In this document: positions 14,860 to 23,148 of the stretch, in pieces
Layout: each line of letters begins with the position of its first letter
Numbering within the stretch: position 1 is the stretch's first letter
DNA from: UBA5078 sp963977405
GTDB lineage: Bacteria; Pseudomonadota; Gammaproteobacteria; Pseudomonadales; Pseudohongiellaceae
Assembly (NCBI GenBank): GCA_963977405.1
Contig: CAXBOY010000041.1
Span: 1-23,589, forward strand
Reading direction: 5' to 3'
DNA length: 23,589 nucleotides
Made by a program: the position numbers and the translations under genes
The notes under the pieces: model-generated
What the model saw: only the letters and a program-made list of their open reading frames with translations
Told to the model about the DNA's origin: nothing
Database searches by the model: none

Positions 14860-15798
14860 TCAAGCTTGCGGCACGACATTCGGCGCTCGCACCTTGACCA
14901 CGAATGGGTAGGCAAAGACCACGGTAAGAATCAAGGCCGCACCGGCATAGAAAGCCATACCCAGCTCTCTTTGCTCGCCGAGGATTAATACGGCGAGAAT
15001 GATCGCATAGATCGGCTCCATATTGACGGCCAGTGCCGAGGCATAGGCAGATAAATGCCGCAGCGCGCGTAAGGACAGGACGAAGGGCAAGAGAGTACAC
15101 AGCAAGGCGAGGCCGAGAAGATAGCTCAGGTCTGCACTGCTAGGCAGTGCGAACATCTGTGCCGGATCTGGCCATAGTGCGCTAGAGCCTGTATCGCTTG
15201 GCGACCACAGCACGAGAAGCAGCCCAAGGGCTGCCACGAACAGGCCACCACTGAGCATCTCCAGCGCTGTAGCACTGAGCGCGTCGGTACGGTGGATGAG
15301 GCGCTTGTTATAGGCGCCAAAAAGCGCGGCAAACAGTGCCGATATTACACCCACTAACACACCCACATTCATGTTCTCGGGCGTTCCTCCCACTATCAAG
15401 GCGATGCCTGGCACCGCGAGCACGCCGAGCCAGAGTTCGCGCATTACGAAGGGTCGGCCAGTTACCAAAGGCTCTATGACGCAGAGAAACACCGGCACCA
15501 TCGCCATGCAGGTTGCCGCGACGGAGGCGTTAGCGAGTTTGACGGCACCATAGAAGCCAAGCCAGTGAATAGCCACCAATACGCCCACGCCACTAAAGGC
15601 CAAGATGTGCCGCCGAGACAATGCGGCTAGCGAACGCCAAACCCGCGGCGCACAGAACAGAAGCACGGCAACTAACAACATGCGCCACAGCACCAAGGGC
15701 ATAGCAGCCATGCTGATCAGCTTGCCTATAATCGCGGTGAAGCCCCAAAGGAACACGCAGAAATGGATCTGCAGCCAGGCTTTTTGGGTTTCGGGCAT
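14860..15798 (-). CDS. EamA-family (DMT) membrane transporter
   Basis: A 312-residue inner-membrane protein with about ten hydrophobic segments in two EamA repeats. The first opens with IHFCVFLWGFTAIIGKLI and the second covers roughly residues 155-295, ending in the family-like SAYASALAVNMEPIYAIILAVLILGE. The superfamily exports amino acids, metabolites or sugars; the substrate here cannot be read. I start at ATG 15798 (MPETQKAW) because the open frame further upstream gives a non-family extension. It heads the - strand run that includes the radical SAM/YnjBCD genes, but the gap and a separate ribosome-binding site leave co-transcription open. Confidence 0.88.
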   Translation of the reverse strand: MPETQKAWLQIHFCVFLWGFTAIIGKLISMAAMPLVLWRMLLVAVLLFCAPRVWRSLAALSRRHILAFSGVGVLVAIHWLGFYGAVKLANASVAATCMAMVPVFLCVIEPLVTGRPFVMRELWLGVLAVPGIALIVGGTPENMNVGVLVGVISALFAALFGAYNKRLIHRTDALSATALEMLSGGLFVAALGLLLVLWSPSDTGSSALWPDPAQMFALPSSADLSYLLGLALLCTLLPFVLSLRALRHLSAYASALAVNMEPIYAIILAVLILGEQRELGMAFYAGAALILTVVFAYPFVVKVRAPNVVPQA

Positions 15799-15927
15799 CG
15801 TGTAAGGCTTCTCGGTGGGCAGATTAGAACTGCGAGTTAGTCGATTCGATAAGGGTCTAGCAAAGATGAGCCCATAGGGTAAAGAAGCGCAGAACAATTA
15901 CCAAGCCCAATCGCTCTTTATGGGGGT

Positions 15928-15956
15928 TTGTCACTATTGGGCAGAGCGGCTAGACT
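15928..15956 (+). promoter_or_regulatory. Candidate promoter for the oxygenase/Nramp-like pair
   Basis: TTGTCA (15928-15933), a 17-base spacer and TAGACT (15951-15956) give a good sigma-70-like promoter ending 33 bases before the ATG at 15990. The leader would be short, about 27 bases. Confidence 0.5.
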
Positions 15957-15989
15957 CCTGTTTTCTCAACGACCACGGATGACGAGGCG

Positions 15990-16607
15990 ATGAACTACGC
16001 AGAGGCGATGCAGAAAGGGCAATTACTGAGCAGCGATCCCTTTGTCTGCATATTCGACGACTATGTTAGCGCACTAGAGATCGAGCATATCTTGGCTGCG
16101 GGCGACACACTGCTTGCGCCTGCCTTGGTGACAGGGCCTAACGAAGGCGTTATCAGCCCAACTCGAACTAATCGCAATTGCTGGATTGCCCACCGTCACG
16201 ACGAGGTGATCGAGGGGGTCTGCCAGCGCATAAGCAAGCTCGCGGGACTGCCCCTAGAGAATGCTGAGTCGCTACAGTTAATTCACTACGATCATCATCA
16301 GGAATACGCCGCCCACTTCGATGGCTGGGATGCGGAGTCGGAGGATGGCAAGCGCTGCATGTTACGTGGCGGCCAGCGCCTAGTGACCGGCCTACTCTAC
16401 CTCAACGATGTGCCCGCCGGCGGGGCCACCTCCTTCCCGAAACTGCAACTAGAGGTACAAGCGCGCAAGGGTCGCCTGCTGCTATTCCATAATTGCATGC
16501 TCGGAGGCACAATACGCCACCCTAACAGCCTGCACGGGGGAATGCCGGTAGAGGAAGGCGAGAAATGGGCCTGCAATCTGTGGTTCCGCGAACGAGTCTT
16601 TCGTTAA
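15990..16607 (+). CDS. Prolyl-4-hydroxylase-like 2OG-Fe(II) oxygenase
   Basis: A 205-residue enzyme of the 2-oxoglutarate and Fe(II) dioxygenase superfamily, P4H type. The iron ligands are His109 and Asp111 (AAHFDGWD) and His182 (LHGGMPVEEGEKW). Lys192, ten residues later, is the expected 2-oxoglutarate-binding base. The P4H features SPTRTNRNCWI, TGLLYLND, GGATSFP and KGRLLLFHN are also present. There is no signal peptide, so it should act in the cytoplasm. Bacterial members hydroxylate proline or other residues in proteins such as EF-Tu, or free substrates; the target here is unknown. The next gene, an Nramp-related protein, starts 57 bases later. An iron enzyme next to a metal-transporter relative is suggestive only. 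Confidence 0.9.
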   Translation: MNYAEAMQKGQLLSSDPFVCIFDDYVSALEIEHILAAGDTLLAPALVTGPNEGVISPTRTNRNCWIAHRHDEVIEGVCQRISKLAGLPLENAESLQLIHYDHHQEYAAHFDGWDAESEDGKRCMLRGGQRLVTGLLYLNDVPAGGATSFPKLQLEVQARKGRLLLFHNCMLGGTIRHPNSLHGGMPVEEGEKWACNLWFRERVFR

Positions 16608-16664
16608 CTCCCATTAATAAACACACGACTACACACAAACTCGAACAGAAGAAGAAAAGAGATT

Positions 16665-17894
16665 ATGGAAAATTCAAGAATACGGTCGCGCCTACGGGCG
16701 ATGGGGCCAGGCCTGGTAATGTCTTCAGCGGCGGTTGGTGGATCACACCTAGTGGCGTCGACTCAGGCCGGTGCGCTGTTCGGCTGGCAATTGTTATGGT
16801 TAATTCTATTAGTCAACGTACTCAAATACCCTTTCTTTCGTTTCGGGGTGCAATACACGATCAACGAGAACGAGAGCCTAATTCAGGGCTACCTGCGTAA
16901 GGGCCGCTCTTACCTCATCGCCTTCACGGCCCTTAACGTAGTGGCGGCAGTTGTGAACACAGCGGGCGTGCTGATCCTCAGCGCCAGCCTGTTGCAGTAT
17001 TTCCTCCCGTGGAGTCTATCCCTAACAACTCTTTGTTGGTTTCTGCTCGGAACCTGCCTCGCCATATTATTAGCGGGTCACTACAAGCTGCTGGACCGAG
17101 TCTCTAAAGTGATCATGTTTGTCCTGACGGTGACGACTGTGTTTGTGGTGCTAGTGGCGTGGCAGAACGGTCCGACCGCACCAGCAGATTTCGTGAGTCC
17201 ATCACCATGGCAACTCTCTGCACTAGCGTTCATCGTGGCGATGATGGGCTGGATGCCGGTGCCAATTGAGATCTCGGCGATCAGCTCTTTATGGACGCGC
17301 TCAAAGCAGAAGCTTACGCAGGTAAATCTCTCCGATGCATTATTCGATTTCAATGTGGGCTACGGGGTAGCGGTATTGTTGGCGGTAGTATTCCTATCAC
17401 TTGGTTCGCTAGTACAGCATGGTTCTAACCAGGAGATAGCGCTAGCTAGTGCGGCGTTCGCGCAGCAGCTAGTGGCAATGTACGCGGATACGATCGGGCA
17501 GTGGTCGCGCTACTTAGTAGCGGGAATCGCGTTCCTGTGCATGTTCGGGACAACCCTGGCGGTAATGGATGGCTATGCGCGCACATTGGATGAGTCGTTT
17601 CACTTACTAAAGAGGAAGCCGAAGCCGGTAAAGTCTTGGACACTAAATGCGTGGATTGTGGCGCAGGCGTTCTTGGGGATGGCGATTATCCTTTTCTTCC
17701 AGAGCGCTTTAGCACCGATGCTGACGTTCGCAATGACACTAGCCTTCATAACAACTCCTTTCTTCGCATGGCTAAACTTCGACCTAGTGCGCAAGACACA
17801 CATCTCGAAGGGCATGAACATTCTCGCCTGGATAGGAATGTTCTATCTGACCCTTTTTGCGATTGGTTATGTTGTTTGGTGGTTCTTTAATTAG
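16665..17894 (+). CDS. Nramp-related membrane protein lacking the canonical metal site
   Basis: A 409-residue inner-membrane protein with about 11 hydrophobic segments and a clear Nramp-type start (GPGLVMSSAAVGGSHLVAST, ending at residue 33). In transition-metal Nramps the first membrane helix carries DPGN and the sixth carries MPH. Here the matching places read GGSH (about 25-28) and MPVP (about 197-200). The Asp and His that bind metal are therefore missing. From memory this GSHLV type is a widespread group usually annotated as Nramp divalent metal transporters, but its cargo is not established. AAGAGA precedes the ATG. It probably forms a unit with the oxygenase upstream. A 130-bp palindrome follows 29 bases after the stop. 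Confidence 0.85.
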   Translation: MENSRIRSRLRAMGPGLVMSSAAVGGSHLVASTQAGALFGWQLLWLILLVNVLKYPFFRFGVQYTINENESLIQGYLRKGRSYLIAFTALNVVAAVVNTAGVLILSASLLQYFLPWSLSLTTLCWFLLGTCLAILLAGHYKLLDRVSKVIMFVLTVTTVFVVLVAWQNGPTAPADFVSPSPWQLSALAFIVAMMGWMPVPIEISAISSLWTRSKQKLTQVNLSDALFDFNVGYGVAVLLAVVFLSLGSLVQHGSNQEIALASAAFAQQLVAMYADTIGQWSRYLVAGIAFLCMFGTTLAVMDGYARTLDESFHLLKRKPKPVKSWTLNAWIVAQAFLGMAIILFFQSALAPMLTFAMTLAFITTPFFAWLNFDLVRKTHISKGMNILAWIGMFYLTLFAIGYVVWWFFN

Positions 17895-17923
17895 TTTGAT
17901 GCTCCTTTGGTCACTCTGTATAT

Positions 17924-18053
17924 AGTGCTCCGTAGGTCGCGCTGGTTGCCGGGTAAAGATTTTCTGGAAACGCCAAAAAGCGCACATGGATGTGCGTTTT
18001 TTGGCGTCTCCAGTAATTCCCCTCCCGCTGCGTGGCTCGACCAACGAAGCACT
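17924..18053. repeat. Family-3 element, copy C: 130-bp palindrome
   Basis: The element is symmetric about 17988.5. The inner 50 bases (17964-18013) form a 24-bp stem around GG with one G-T pair and one mismatch. It contains ACGCCAAAAA, CGCACATGGATGTGCG and TTTTTGGCGT. The outer arms (17924-17942 and 18035-18053, AGTGCT...AGCACT) match at 16 of 19 positions, and weaker pairing joins the two. The capped core CATGGATG is the same as in copies A and B. With A- and T-tracts beside the stem it should end transcription from both sides of this convergent gap. Confidence 0.88.
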
Positions 18054-18078
18054 GACCTAAAACAAACTTAATCGAACC

Positions 18079-18110
18079 AAAAAAAAGGGCCACCGAAGTA
18101 GCCCTTTAAA
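18079..18110 (-). terminator. Rho-independent terminator of ndvB
   Basis: Read on the - strand, AAAGGGC, a one-base mismatch, AC, a TTCG tetraloop, GT and GCCCTTT form a stem running into an 8-T tract (complement of 18079-18086). It lies 23 bases past the ndvB stop codon. Confidence 0.88.
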
Positions 18111-18132
18111 CACAAGTAGTAGTGTTAAAAGT

Positions 18133-20739
18133 TTAGAGATCGCTTATGTATAGGTTGCGCTTGATGCTGCTGCCTAGTAGGCGGGCTGGCCAGCGGAACG
18201 AGCTTACGAACGACACTAGCACCGCCGCCGCGTAGGGGATCGCCTGGATAGTTAGGACTACGCTCCAGATGCTTAGGTCTGGGCTACCGAACTCTCTCGG
18301 TACTAAGCTTAGCATCAACACCACCGACAGCAGGCTGATCAACATCAGCGACTCCTCTCTGACCGCGCCTAGCGCCTCTAATACCGCCGAAGGTCGTGCC
18401 TGTTTCGGCGTGCGCACGAACGGCATATTATCTGTGAACAAACCCTTCAGTGTTGCCAAGCCTACTGTGTGGGACAACGCTAGGCCCGCGATTGCCGCCG
18501 CTACTGTTTGACGCAGATTCGCTTTTACTCGCGACCGGTACAGATACACCATCTTCGAAAGTTTGAACGCGAATAAAGACAATGGCAGCACCGAGAACAT
18601 CACTAATGGCGCATCGATCTGAGTTGGCGACACGATCATCGCGATTGACCACGCGATGGCCGCGAGGTTGAAGATCAAGTTAAAGCCATCCGCCACCCAC
18701 GGCAACCAGCCCGCTAAGAAATGGTAGCGCTGTCCGTTCGTCAATCCCGACGACTTCGTGCTGAACAGTTCAGCCGTGTGACGACGGAGGATCTGCATCG
18801 CACCATAGGCCCAGCGTAGGCGCTGCTTCTTGTAGTCGATAAAGGTGTCAGGCATTAGCCCACGGCCGTAGCTGTAAGAAAGATACATGGCCTCGTAGCC
18901 AGCCTCGAAGATGCGCAGGCCTAGCTCCGCGTCCTCGGTGATGCACCACTCGCCCCAGCCACCAACCTCTTCCAAGGCCGAGCGACGCACTAGTGTCATG
19001 GTGCCGTGCTGGATGATGGCGTTGCGCTCGTTACGCGTGACCATGCCGATCTCGAAGAAACCGCGATATTCTGCGAAGCACATTGACTTGAAGGCGTTGT
19101 CGTCTTGGTCGCGGTAATCCTGCGGCGACTGAACGATCGCGATGCGTGGATTCTCGAAGGCGCCCACTAGATCGCGCAGCCAATTTGGCTCGACCTGATA
19201 GTCGCTGTCGATAGCCGCGATCACCTCTGCGTCTTTATGGGTGTTTTGTAACGCATAGTTCAGTGCGCCCGCCTTGAAACCCGAAAGCGGTGACACATGG
19301 AAGAAGCGAAAGCGCGCACCCAACAGCTCGCAGTGCTTCTGCACGGGCCGCCATACGGCCTCGTCACGAGTATTATTGTCGATCACGAGTACTTCGAAGT
19401 CTGGATAGTCGAGTGCCGCTAGCGCGTTTAAGGTTTCGATCATCATGTCTGCAGGTTCGTTATAGGCAGGCACATGAATAGAGACTTTAGGTATGCGCGA
19501 GGGATTCAATACCGACGGCTTCATCTGGCGATTGCGCACTGTATACCAATGCGCCTCTGCCCACTCGTGAGCTTCGGTCAATAGAATCGTAACCACGCCC
19601 AGCATGCCAATCACTAGTAGCACACCGACAATCAGCGATGTGACCGTGAGGTATTGCTGAGAATAGTCATAGATGATCCACACCAACACCGTAGCCGTAG
19701 CCGAGGCGACCAGGGCCAACAAGCCATAGCCCTTAGTCTTCAGCGTCTTGCTGTTAATGCAGAATAGCCCCAGCATGATCACGGAGGTAAGAATGGAGAT
19801 TACCGCCAATACATGCCAGTCCGGCACGCGCACGATGGGCTCGGCGAAGGAAAATTTTGGTTTACGGTCGACATCGTAGACGCCCCAATAGGCTCCTACA
19901 CCGCCTTCGTTCTGTGCCTTCCAAGGTTGATCGAAGGCTTCCATGAGGAAGTACTCGTAATTCTCTTGCTCTGCACGGTGCAGGAAGCGGCGCAGGAATA
20001 GCGCCTCGTTAGCCTCGCTAGCGACAGCGCCCTCTCGTGTTCGACCGTCTGAAGGCCAGCCTACCTCGCCGATCATGATCATTTTATCGGGGAAGGCCTC
20101 TTTCAACTCATCCATCTTCTCGACGATGAAATCGACCGCATAGTCCACGCCGATGCCTTCCCAGTATGGCAGCATGTGCACGGTAATGAAGTCGACGTGT
20201 TCAGCCAGCTCAGGGTTATGCAGCCACACATGCCAAGGCTCGGCGGTACTAACAGGTTGCGCGATTTGAGAGCGAACGCGATCGAGGAATGCCGCTAGGT
20301 CGGCCACACTAAATTCGCCGCGAAGATGAGTCTCGTTGCCCACCATCACGTGATTGATATTGGAATAAGCATTTGCGAGTGCTACCCCGGCCTCGATCTC
20401 CTGCTGGTTTACTTGGGCATCGGTGCCGAGCCAGATGCCTAGGGTGACATCCATATCCGCATCGCGCGCAAGCGCGGGGACGACGGCGAGACTGCTAAGG
20501 CTTGAATAGGTGCGCAACGCACGCGCCTTGTCAGACAGCAGTTCGACGTCAGATCGAATTTGCTCTTCGGTAGGCATTACATTAAAGATTGCGTCCTGAC
20601 CACGCTGGAAAGGAGCGAAGGCGAAACCGCTGATCTCCTCTGGCCAAGGCACCACTTCGGTTGGGCGATTGACGAGTGCCCAGATTGCAAAAGTCACTAC
20701 AGCGAATAATAGTGCTACGAACAGGGTCGAGATACGCAT
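18133..20739 (-). CDS. ndvB: NdvB-like GH17-GT2 beta-glucan synthase/transferase
   Basis: An 868-residue membrane protein with two catalytic modules. After an N-terminal membrane segment (residues 1-22) comes a GH17 domain with the acid/base VGNE (Glu136) and the nucleophile GEVGWP (Glu225), so it probably faces the periplasm. Several membrane helices follow (about 308-390). Next is a GT2 domain with VSIHVPAYNEP, the metal-binding AAIDSDYQ (Asp511, Asp513), the base TEDAE (Asp603) and QRLRW (639-643), then C-terminal helices. This order is that of Pseudomonas NdvB, which makes beta-1,3-glucans linked to biofilm antibiotic tolerance. ATG 20739 is preferred over TTG 20778. The GT2 module would polymerise UDP-glucose and the GH17 module would cut, branch or cyclise the chain. 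It stands alone, with its own terminator. Confidence 0.9.
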   Translation of the reverse strand: MRISTLFVALLFAVVTFAIWALVNRPTEVVPWPEEISGFAFAPFQRGQDAIFNVMPTEEQIRSDVELLSDKARALRTYSSLSSLAVVPALARDADMDVTLGIWLGTDAQVNQQEIEAGVALANAYSNINHVMVGNETHLRGEFSVADLAAFLDRVRSQIAQPVSTAEPWHVWLHNPELAEHVDFITVHMLPYWEGIGVDYAVDFIVEKMDELKEAFPDKMIMIGEVGWPSDGRTREGAVASEANEALFLRRFLHRAEQENYEYFLMEAFDQPWKAQNEGGVGAYWGVYDVDRKPKFSFAEPIVRVPDWHVLAVISILTSVIMLGLFCINSKTLKTKGYGLLALVASATATVLVWIIYDYSQQYLTVTSLIVGVLLVIGMLGVVTILLTEAHEWAEAHWYTVRNRQMKPSVLNPSRIPKVSIHVPAYNEPADMMIETLNALAALDYPDFEVLVIDNNTRDEAVWRPVQKHCELLGARFRFFHVSPLSGFKAGALNYALQNTHKDAEVIAAIDSDYQVEPNWLRDLVGAFENPRIAIVQSPQDYRDQDDNAFKSMCFAEYRGFFEIGMVTRNERNAIIQHGTMTLVRRSALEEVGGWGEWCITEDAELGLRIFEAGYEAMYLSYSYGRGLMPDTFIDYKKQRLRWAYGAMQILRRHTAELFSTKSSGLTNGQRYHFLAGWLPWVADGFNLIFNLAAIAWSIAMIVSPTQIDAPLVMFSVLPLSLFAFKLSKMVYLYRSRVKANLRQTVAAAIAGLALSHTVGLATLKGLFTDNMPFVRTPKQARPSAVLEALGAVREESLMLISLLSVVLMLSLVPREFGSPDLSIWSVVLTIQAIPYAAAVLVSFVSSFRWPARLLGSSIKRNLYISDL

Positions 20740-20992
20740 AATTTCAATGTCGATTCTATAAATGAACAAGCGGGACAAACGGCGCGCATGGTAGAGTTAC
20801 GCCTGCCCATCGTCAATAGATCAGGGCACTATATATTTTATAAAGAAGCACTTGCAAACGGTTTGATTTCCCACACTTTTTTTCCAGTGGTAGCGCATCG
20901 CGCAAAGTCCAAAAAAACGCCCTAATCCGGAGCACGAAACCACCACCGCCAACGCACGATATCTGATCGAAGCATCCAAAAGGAGACTCTTC

Positions 20993-21682
20993 ATGTCAAT
21001 GTTACGAACCGCGTTTTGCGCAACGCTTCTCTGTTTGCTTAGCCAAGGCAGTTTTGCCGAGCGGATCGAGGTCGCACTAAAAGACAATACCGCCTTAGGC
21101 GTCTATCTCCTACTGCCCTCTACAACCGGCACTGCGCCTGCCCCCTTGTTGATCCTAATGCCTGGCGGCAGTGGTGAAGAGGCCCTTGCTCGGGACTTGC
21201 AGTACTGGCTTGGAGAGGAATTTCAGCAACGTGGCTGGGCGGTTGCTATACCGGTCTCTCCGAATCAGCGCTCCTTTCGCGGCGCCAACAACGCCTTAGT
21301 GCCGCAACTCATCGACGCGTTGCAAGAAGATTCACGTATCGCCGCCGGCAAGGTCTTACTCGCGGGCATCTCCAATGGCGGAATGTCTGCGCTGGAGATT
21401 GCCTCTGCAGAACCCGAACGGTTTCGTGGAATTGTTGCAGTGCCCGCACTAGTCCCACAGGGACTCGATGTTGAAGCATTGGCAGGAATGCCCATCTACC
21501 TGCGCATCGGCGACCAGGATGAACTCACATGGATGAATCGATTGGATGAAACTGCACAGACCCTAAGCGATGGGGGCGCGATTGTAGATGCCGATCTAGT
21601 GTTCATGGCGCCCCATATGTTTCAGATGGAATGGGAGACACTCGACCCGTGGCTGGAGGCGCTACCGGGCGCTACTAAATAA
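20993..21682 (+). CDS. Exported alpha/beta hydrolase
   Basis: A 229-residue protein with a signal peptide (MSMLRTAFCATLLCLLSQGS and FA, cleavage before ER). The alpha/beta-hydrolase triad is readable: nucleophile Ser127 in GISNGG, Asp174 or Asp176 in RIGDQDE, and His208 in MAPHMF. The oxyanion region is probably MPGGSG (56-61). It resembles small esterases or dienelactone-hydrolase-like proteins, but the substrate is unknown. An AAAAGGAG site sits well upstream of the ATG. It converges on fabV with only 23 bases between the stops. The stop codon lies in a hairpin loop (21667-21691). Confidence 0.85.
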   Translation: MSMLRTAFCATLLCLLSQGSFAERIEVALKDNTALGVYLLLPSTTGTAPAPLLILMPGGSGEEALARDLQYWLGEEFQQRGWAVAIPVSPNQRSFRGANNALVPQLIDALQEDSRIAAGKVLLAGISNGGMSALEIASAEPERFRGIVAVPALVPQGLDVEALAGMPIYLRIGDQDELTWMNRLDETAQTLSDGGAIVDADLVFMAPHMFQMEWETLDPWLEALPGATK

Positions 21683-21691
21683 GTAGCACCC
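21667..21691. terminator. Hairpin across the hydrolase stop codon
   Basis: GGG-C-GCTACT, loop AAATA, AGTAGC-A-CCC forms a 3+6 bp stem with one mismatch. The TAA stop (21680-21682) is partly in the loop. It lies in the short gap between convergent genes. No T-run follows directly, so its role as a terminator is only possible. Confidence 0.4.
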
Positions 21692-21705
21692 GCGCGGTTT
21701 GCTCT

Positions 21706-22890
21706 TTAGAAGTTGTGTTCAACGAGCGGGCTAGTCTCTGCATCGTAGTCGACGCCCTCGACGCCGAAGCCGAACAAGCTAAGGAAGTCGCTCTTATAGC
21801 CGTTGAAGTCGGTTAACTCGAACAGATTCTCTTCGGTTACTTGCGGCCATATCGCCTCAACCCGCTCCTGTACGCCACGGTCTAACTCTTTCTCGTCGAC
21901 GCGGAAACGGTTCATGTCGTCTAGGCGCGGCGCGTCGGTATACAGGCATTCTGTAAACAGACGCTGCAATTGCTCGATGGGGCCCTCATTGCTGCCGTCT
22001 TCCTTCATTACCTTAATCAAGATCGATAAATACAGCGGCATGACAGGTATCGCGGCGCTAGCCTGCGACACAAGAGCCTTGAGCACAGACACATGGGCAT
22101 CGCCCTGGATCGAGGCAAGGCTAGTGCCGATGGCTTTGGCTGCGCGATCGAGGTCTTCCTTCGCCTTACCGATAGTGGCATGTCCGTAAATAGGCCAAGT
22201 GAGTTTGTCACCCAAGTAGGTGTAGGCGACTGTCTGGCAACCCTCAGCCAGCAGATCGGCATCGCGCAATGCCTTTATCCACAACTCCCAGTCTTCTCCG
22301 CCCATTACCTTAACAGTAGCAGCAATCTCTTCCTCGCTCGCCGCCTCTACTGTGACATCGCTGACCTTGAGGCTATCGGTATTGAGGTTCTTCGCGGTAT
22401 ACGGCGCCCCGATAGGCTTGAGTACTGAGGAATACACCTCTCCCGTAACCGGGTCCGTGCGGCGCGGCGCCGCAAGGCTATAGACCACAAGGTCTACTTT
22501 GCCGATGTCTTTTTGCAGCAGCGCGATTACCTGCTCTTTGCAGGCAGTTGAGAAGGCATCGCCATTGATTGTATGGGCGTAAAGGCCAGCGGTCTCTGCC
22601 TCGGCATGAAATGCGGCCGTATTGTAATAGCCCGCGGAGGCAGTTTTGGTCTCTGTCGGAGGCTTCTCGAAGCACACACCAAGAGTCTTTGCATTGCTGC
22701 CAAACGCCGCTGTGATGCGCGAGGCGAGTCCGTAGCCGGTAGAGCAGCCCAACACTAAGACATTCTTGGGTCCGCCTGTGATAGGGCCCTGTGCCTTGGT
22801 AAAGTCGATTTGCGTCTTAACATTAGCGGCACAGCCCTGTGGGTGGGCATTAATACAGATGAAACCGCGAACTTTTGGCTTAATAATCAT
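21706..22890 (-). CDS. fabV: Enoyl-ACP (trans-2-enoyl-CoA) reductase FabV
   Basis: A 394-residue NADH-dependent reductase that completes the fatty-acid elongation cycle. The family-defining Y-x8-K active site is Tyr235 and Lys244 in IYGHATIGKAK. The dinucleotide loop is GCSTGYGLASRI (48-59). Other family segments are MIIKPKVRGFICINAHPQGC, TLGVCFEKPP and VVYSLAAPRR. The length fits FabV (about 400) and is far above FabI. FabV enzymes are known to resist triclosan. AAGGA lies seven bases before the ATG. It is divergent from rpsT, and its promoter overlaps a candidate rpsT promoter. Confidence 0.97.
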   Translation of the reverse strand: MIIKPKVRGFICINAHPQGCAANVKTQIDFTKAQGPITGGPKNVLVLGCSTGYGLASRITAAFGSNAKTLGVCFEKPPTETKTASAGYYNTAAFHAEAETAGLYAHTINGDAFSTACKEQVIALLQKDIGKVDLVVYSLAAPRRTDPVTGEVYSSVLKPIGAPYTAKNLNTDSLKVSDVTVEAASEEEIAATVKVMGGEDWELWIKALRDADLLAEGCQTVAYTYLGDKLTWPIYGHATIGKAKEDLDRAAKAIGTSLASIQGDAHVSVLKALVSQASAAIPVMPLYLSILIKVMKEDGSNEGPIEQLQRLFTECLYTDAPRLDDMNRFRVDEKELDRGVQERVEAIWPQVTEENLFELTDFNGYKSDFLSLFGFGVEGVDYDAETSPLVEHNF

Positions 22891-22963
22891 GAATCGTCCT
22901 TATCTAATGTACAGTATTGCTGTGAGGGTCGAAGCGAAGAAGGCTGCCCCGTCAAAGGCGGCC

Positions 22964-22991
22964 ATTATAGAGCCGATTGCAGTGTTGACAA
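22964..22991 (-). promoter_or_regulatory. fabV promoter
   Basis: On the - strand TTGTCA (complement of 22986-22991), a 16-base spacer and a perfect TATAAT (complement of 22964-22969) lie about 75 bases upstream of the fabV ATG. The -35 box falls in the palindrome GTGTTGACAACAC (22982-22994). Confidence 0.7.
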
Positions 22992-23013
22992 CACCCGTTT
23001 AAGTCGGCATAGT
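22985..23013 (+). promoter_or_regulatory. Candidate rpsT promoter overlapping the fabV -35 box
   Basis: A perfect TTGACA (22985-22990), a 17-base spacer and CATAGT (23008-23013) give a plausible + strand promoter with a leader of about 130 bases before rpsT. A second possible -10, TATAAC (23103-23108), lacks a good -35. Confidence 0.5.
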
Positions 23014-23148
23014 ACCGCGTCTTAATTTCGGCTACTAAGAAACACTTTCTTAGGGTCTGATTTACGCGTTTGACCAACATGAACGTCTAGTCAGACACGC
23101 CATATAACGTATTCATAGTGAATTGCATAAGCATCAAAGGAGCACCAG

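Noticed and set aside
20821..21087. 88-codon open frame on the - strand overlapping the start of the exported hydrolase
   Set aside because: It overlaps a strong ribosome-binding site and signal peptide on the other strand and resembles nothing.
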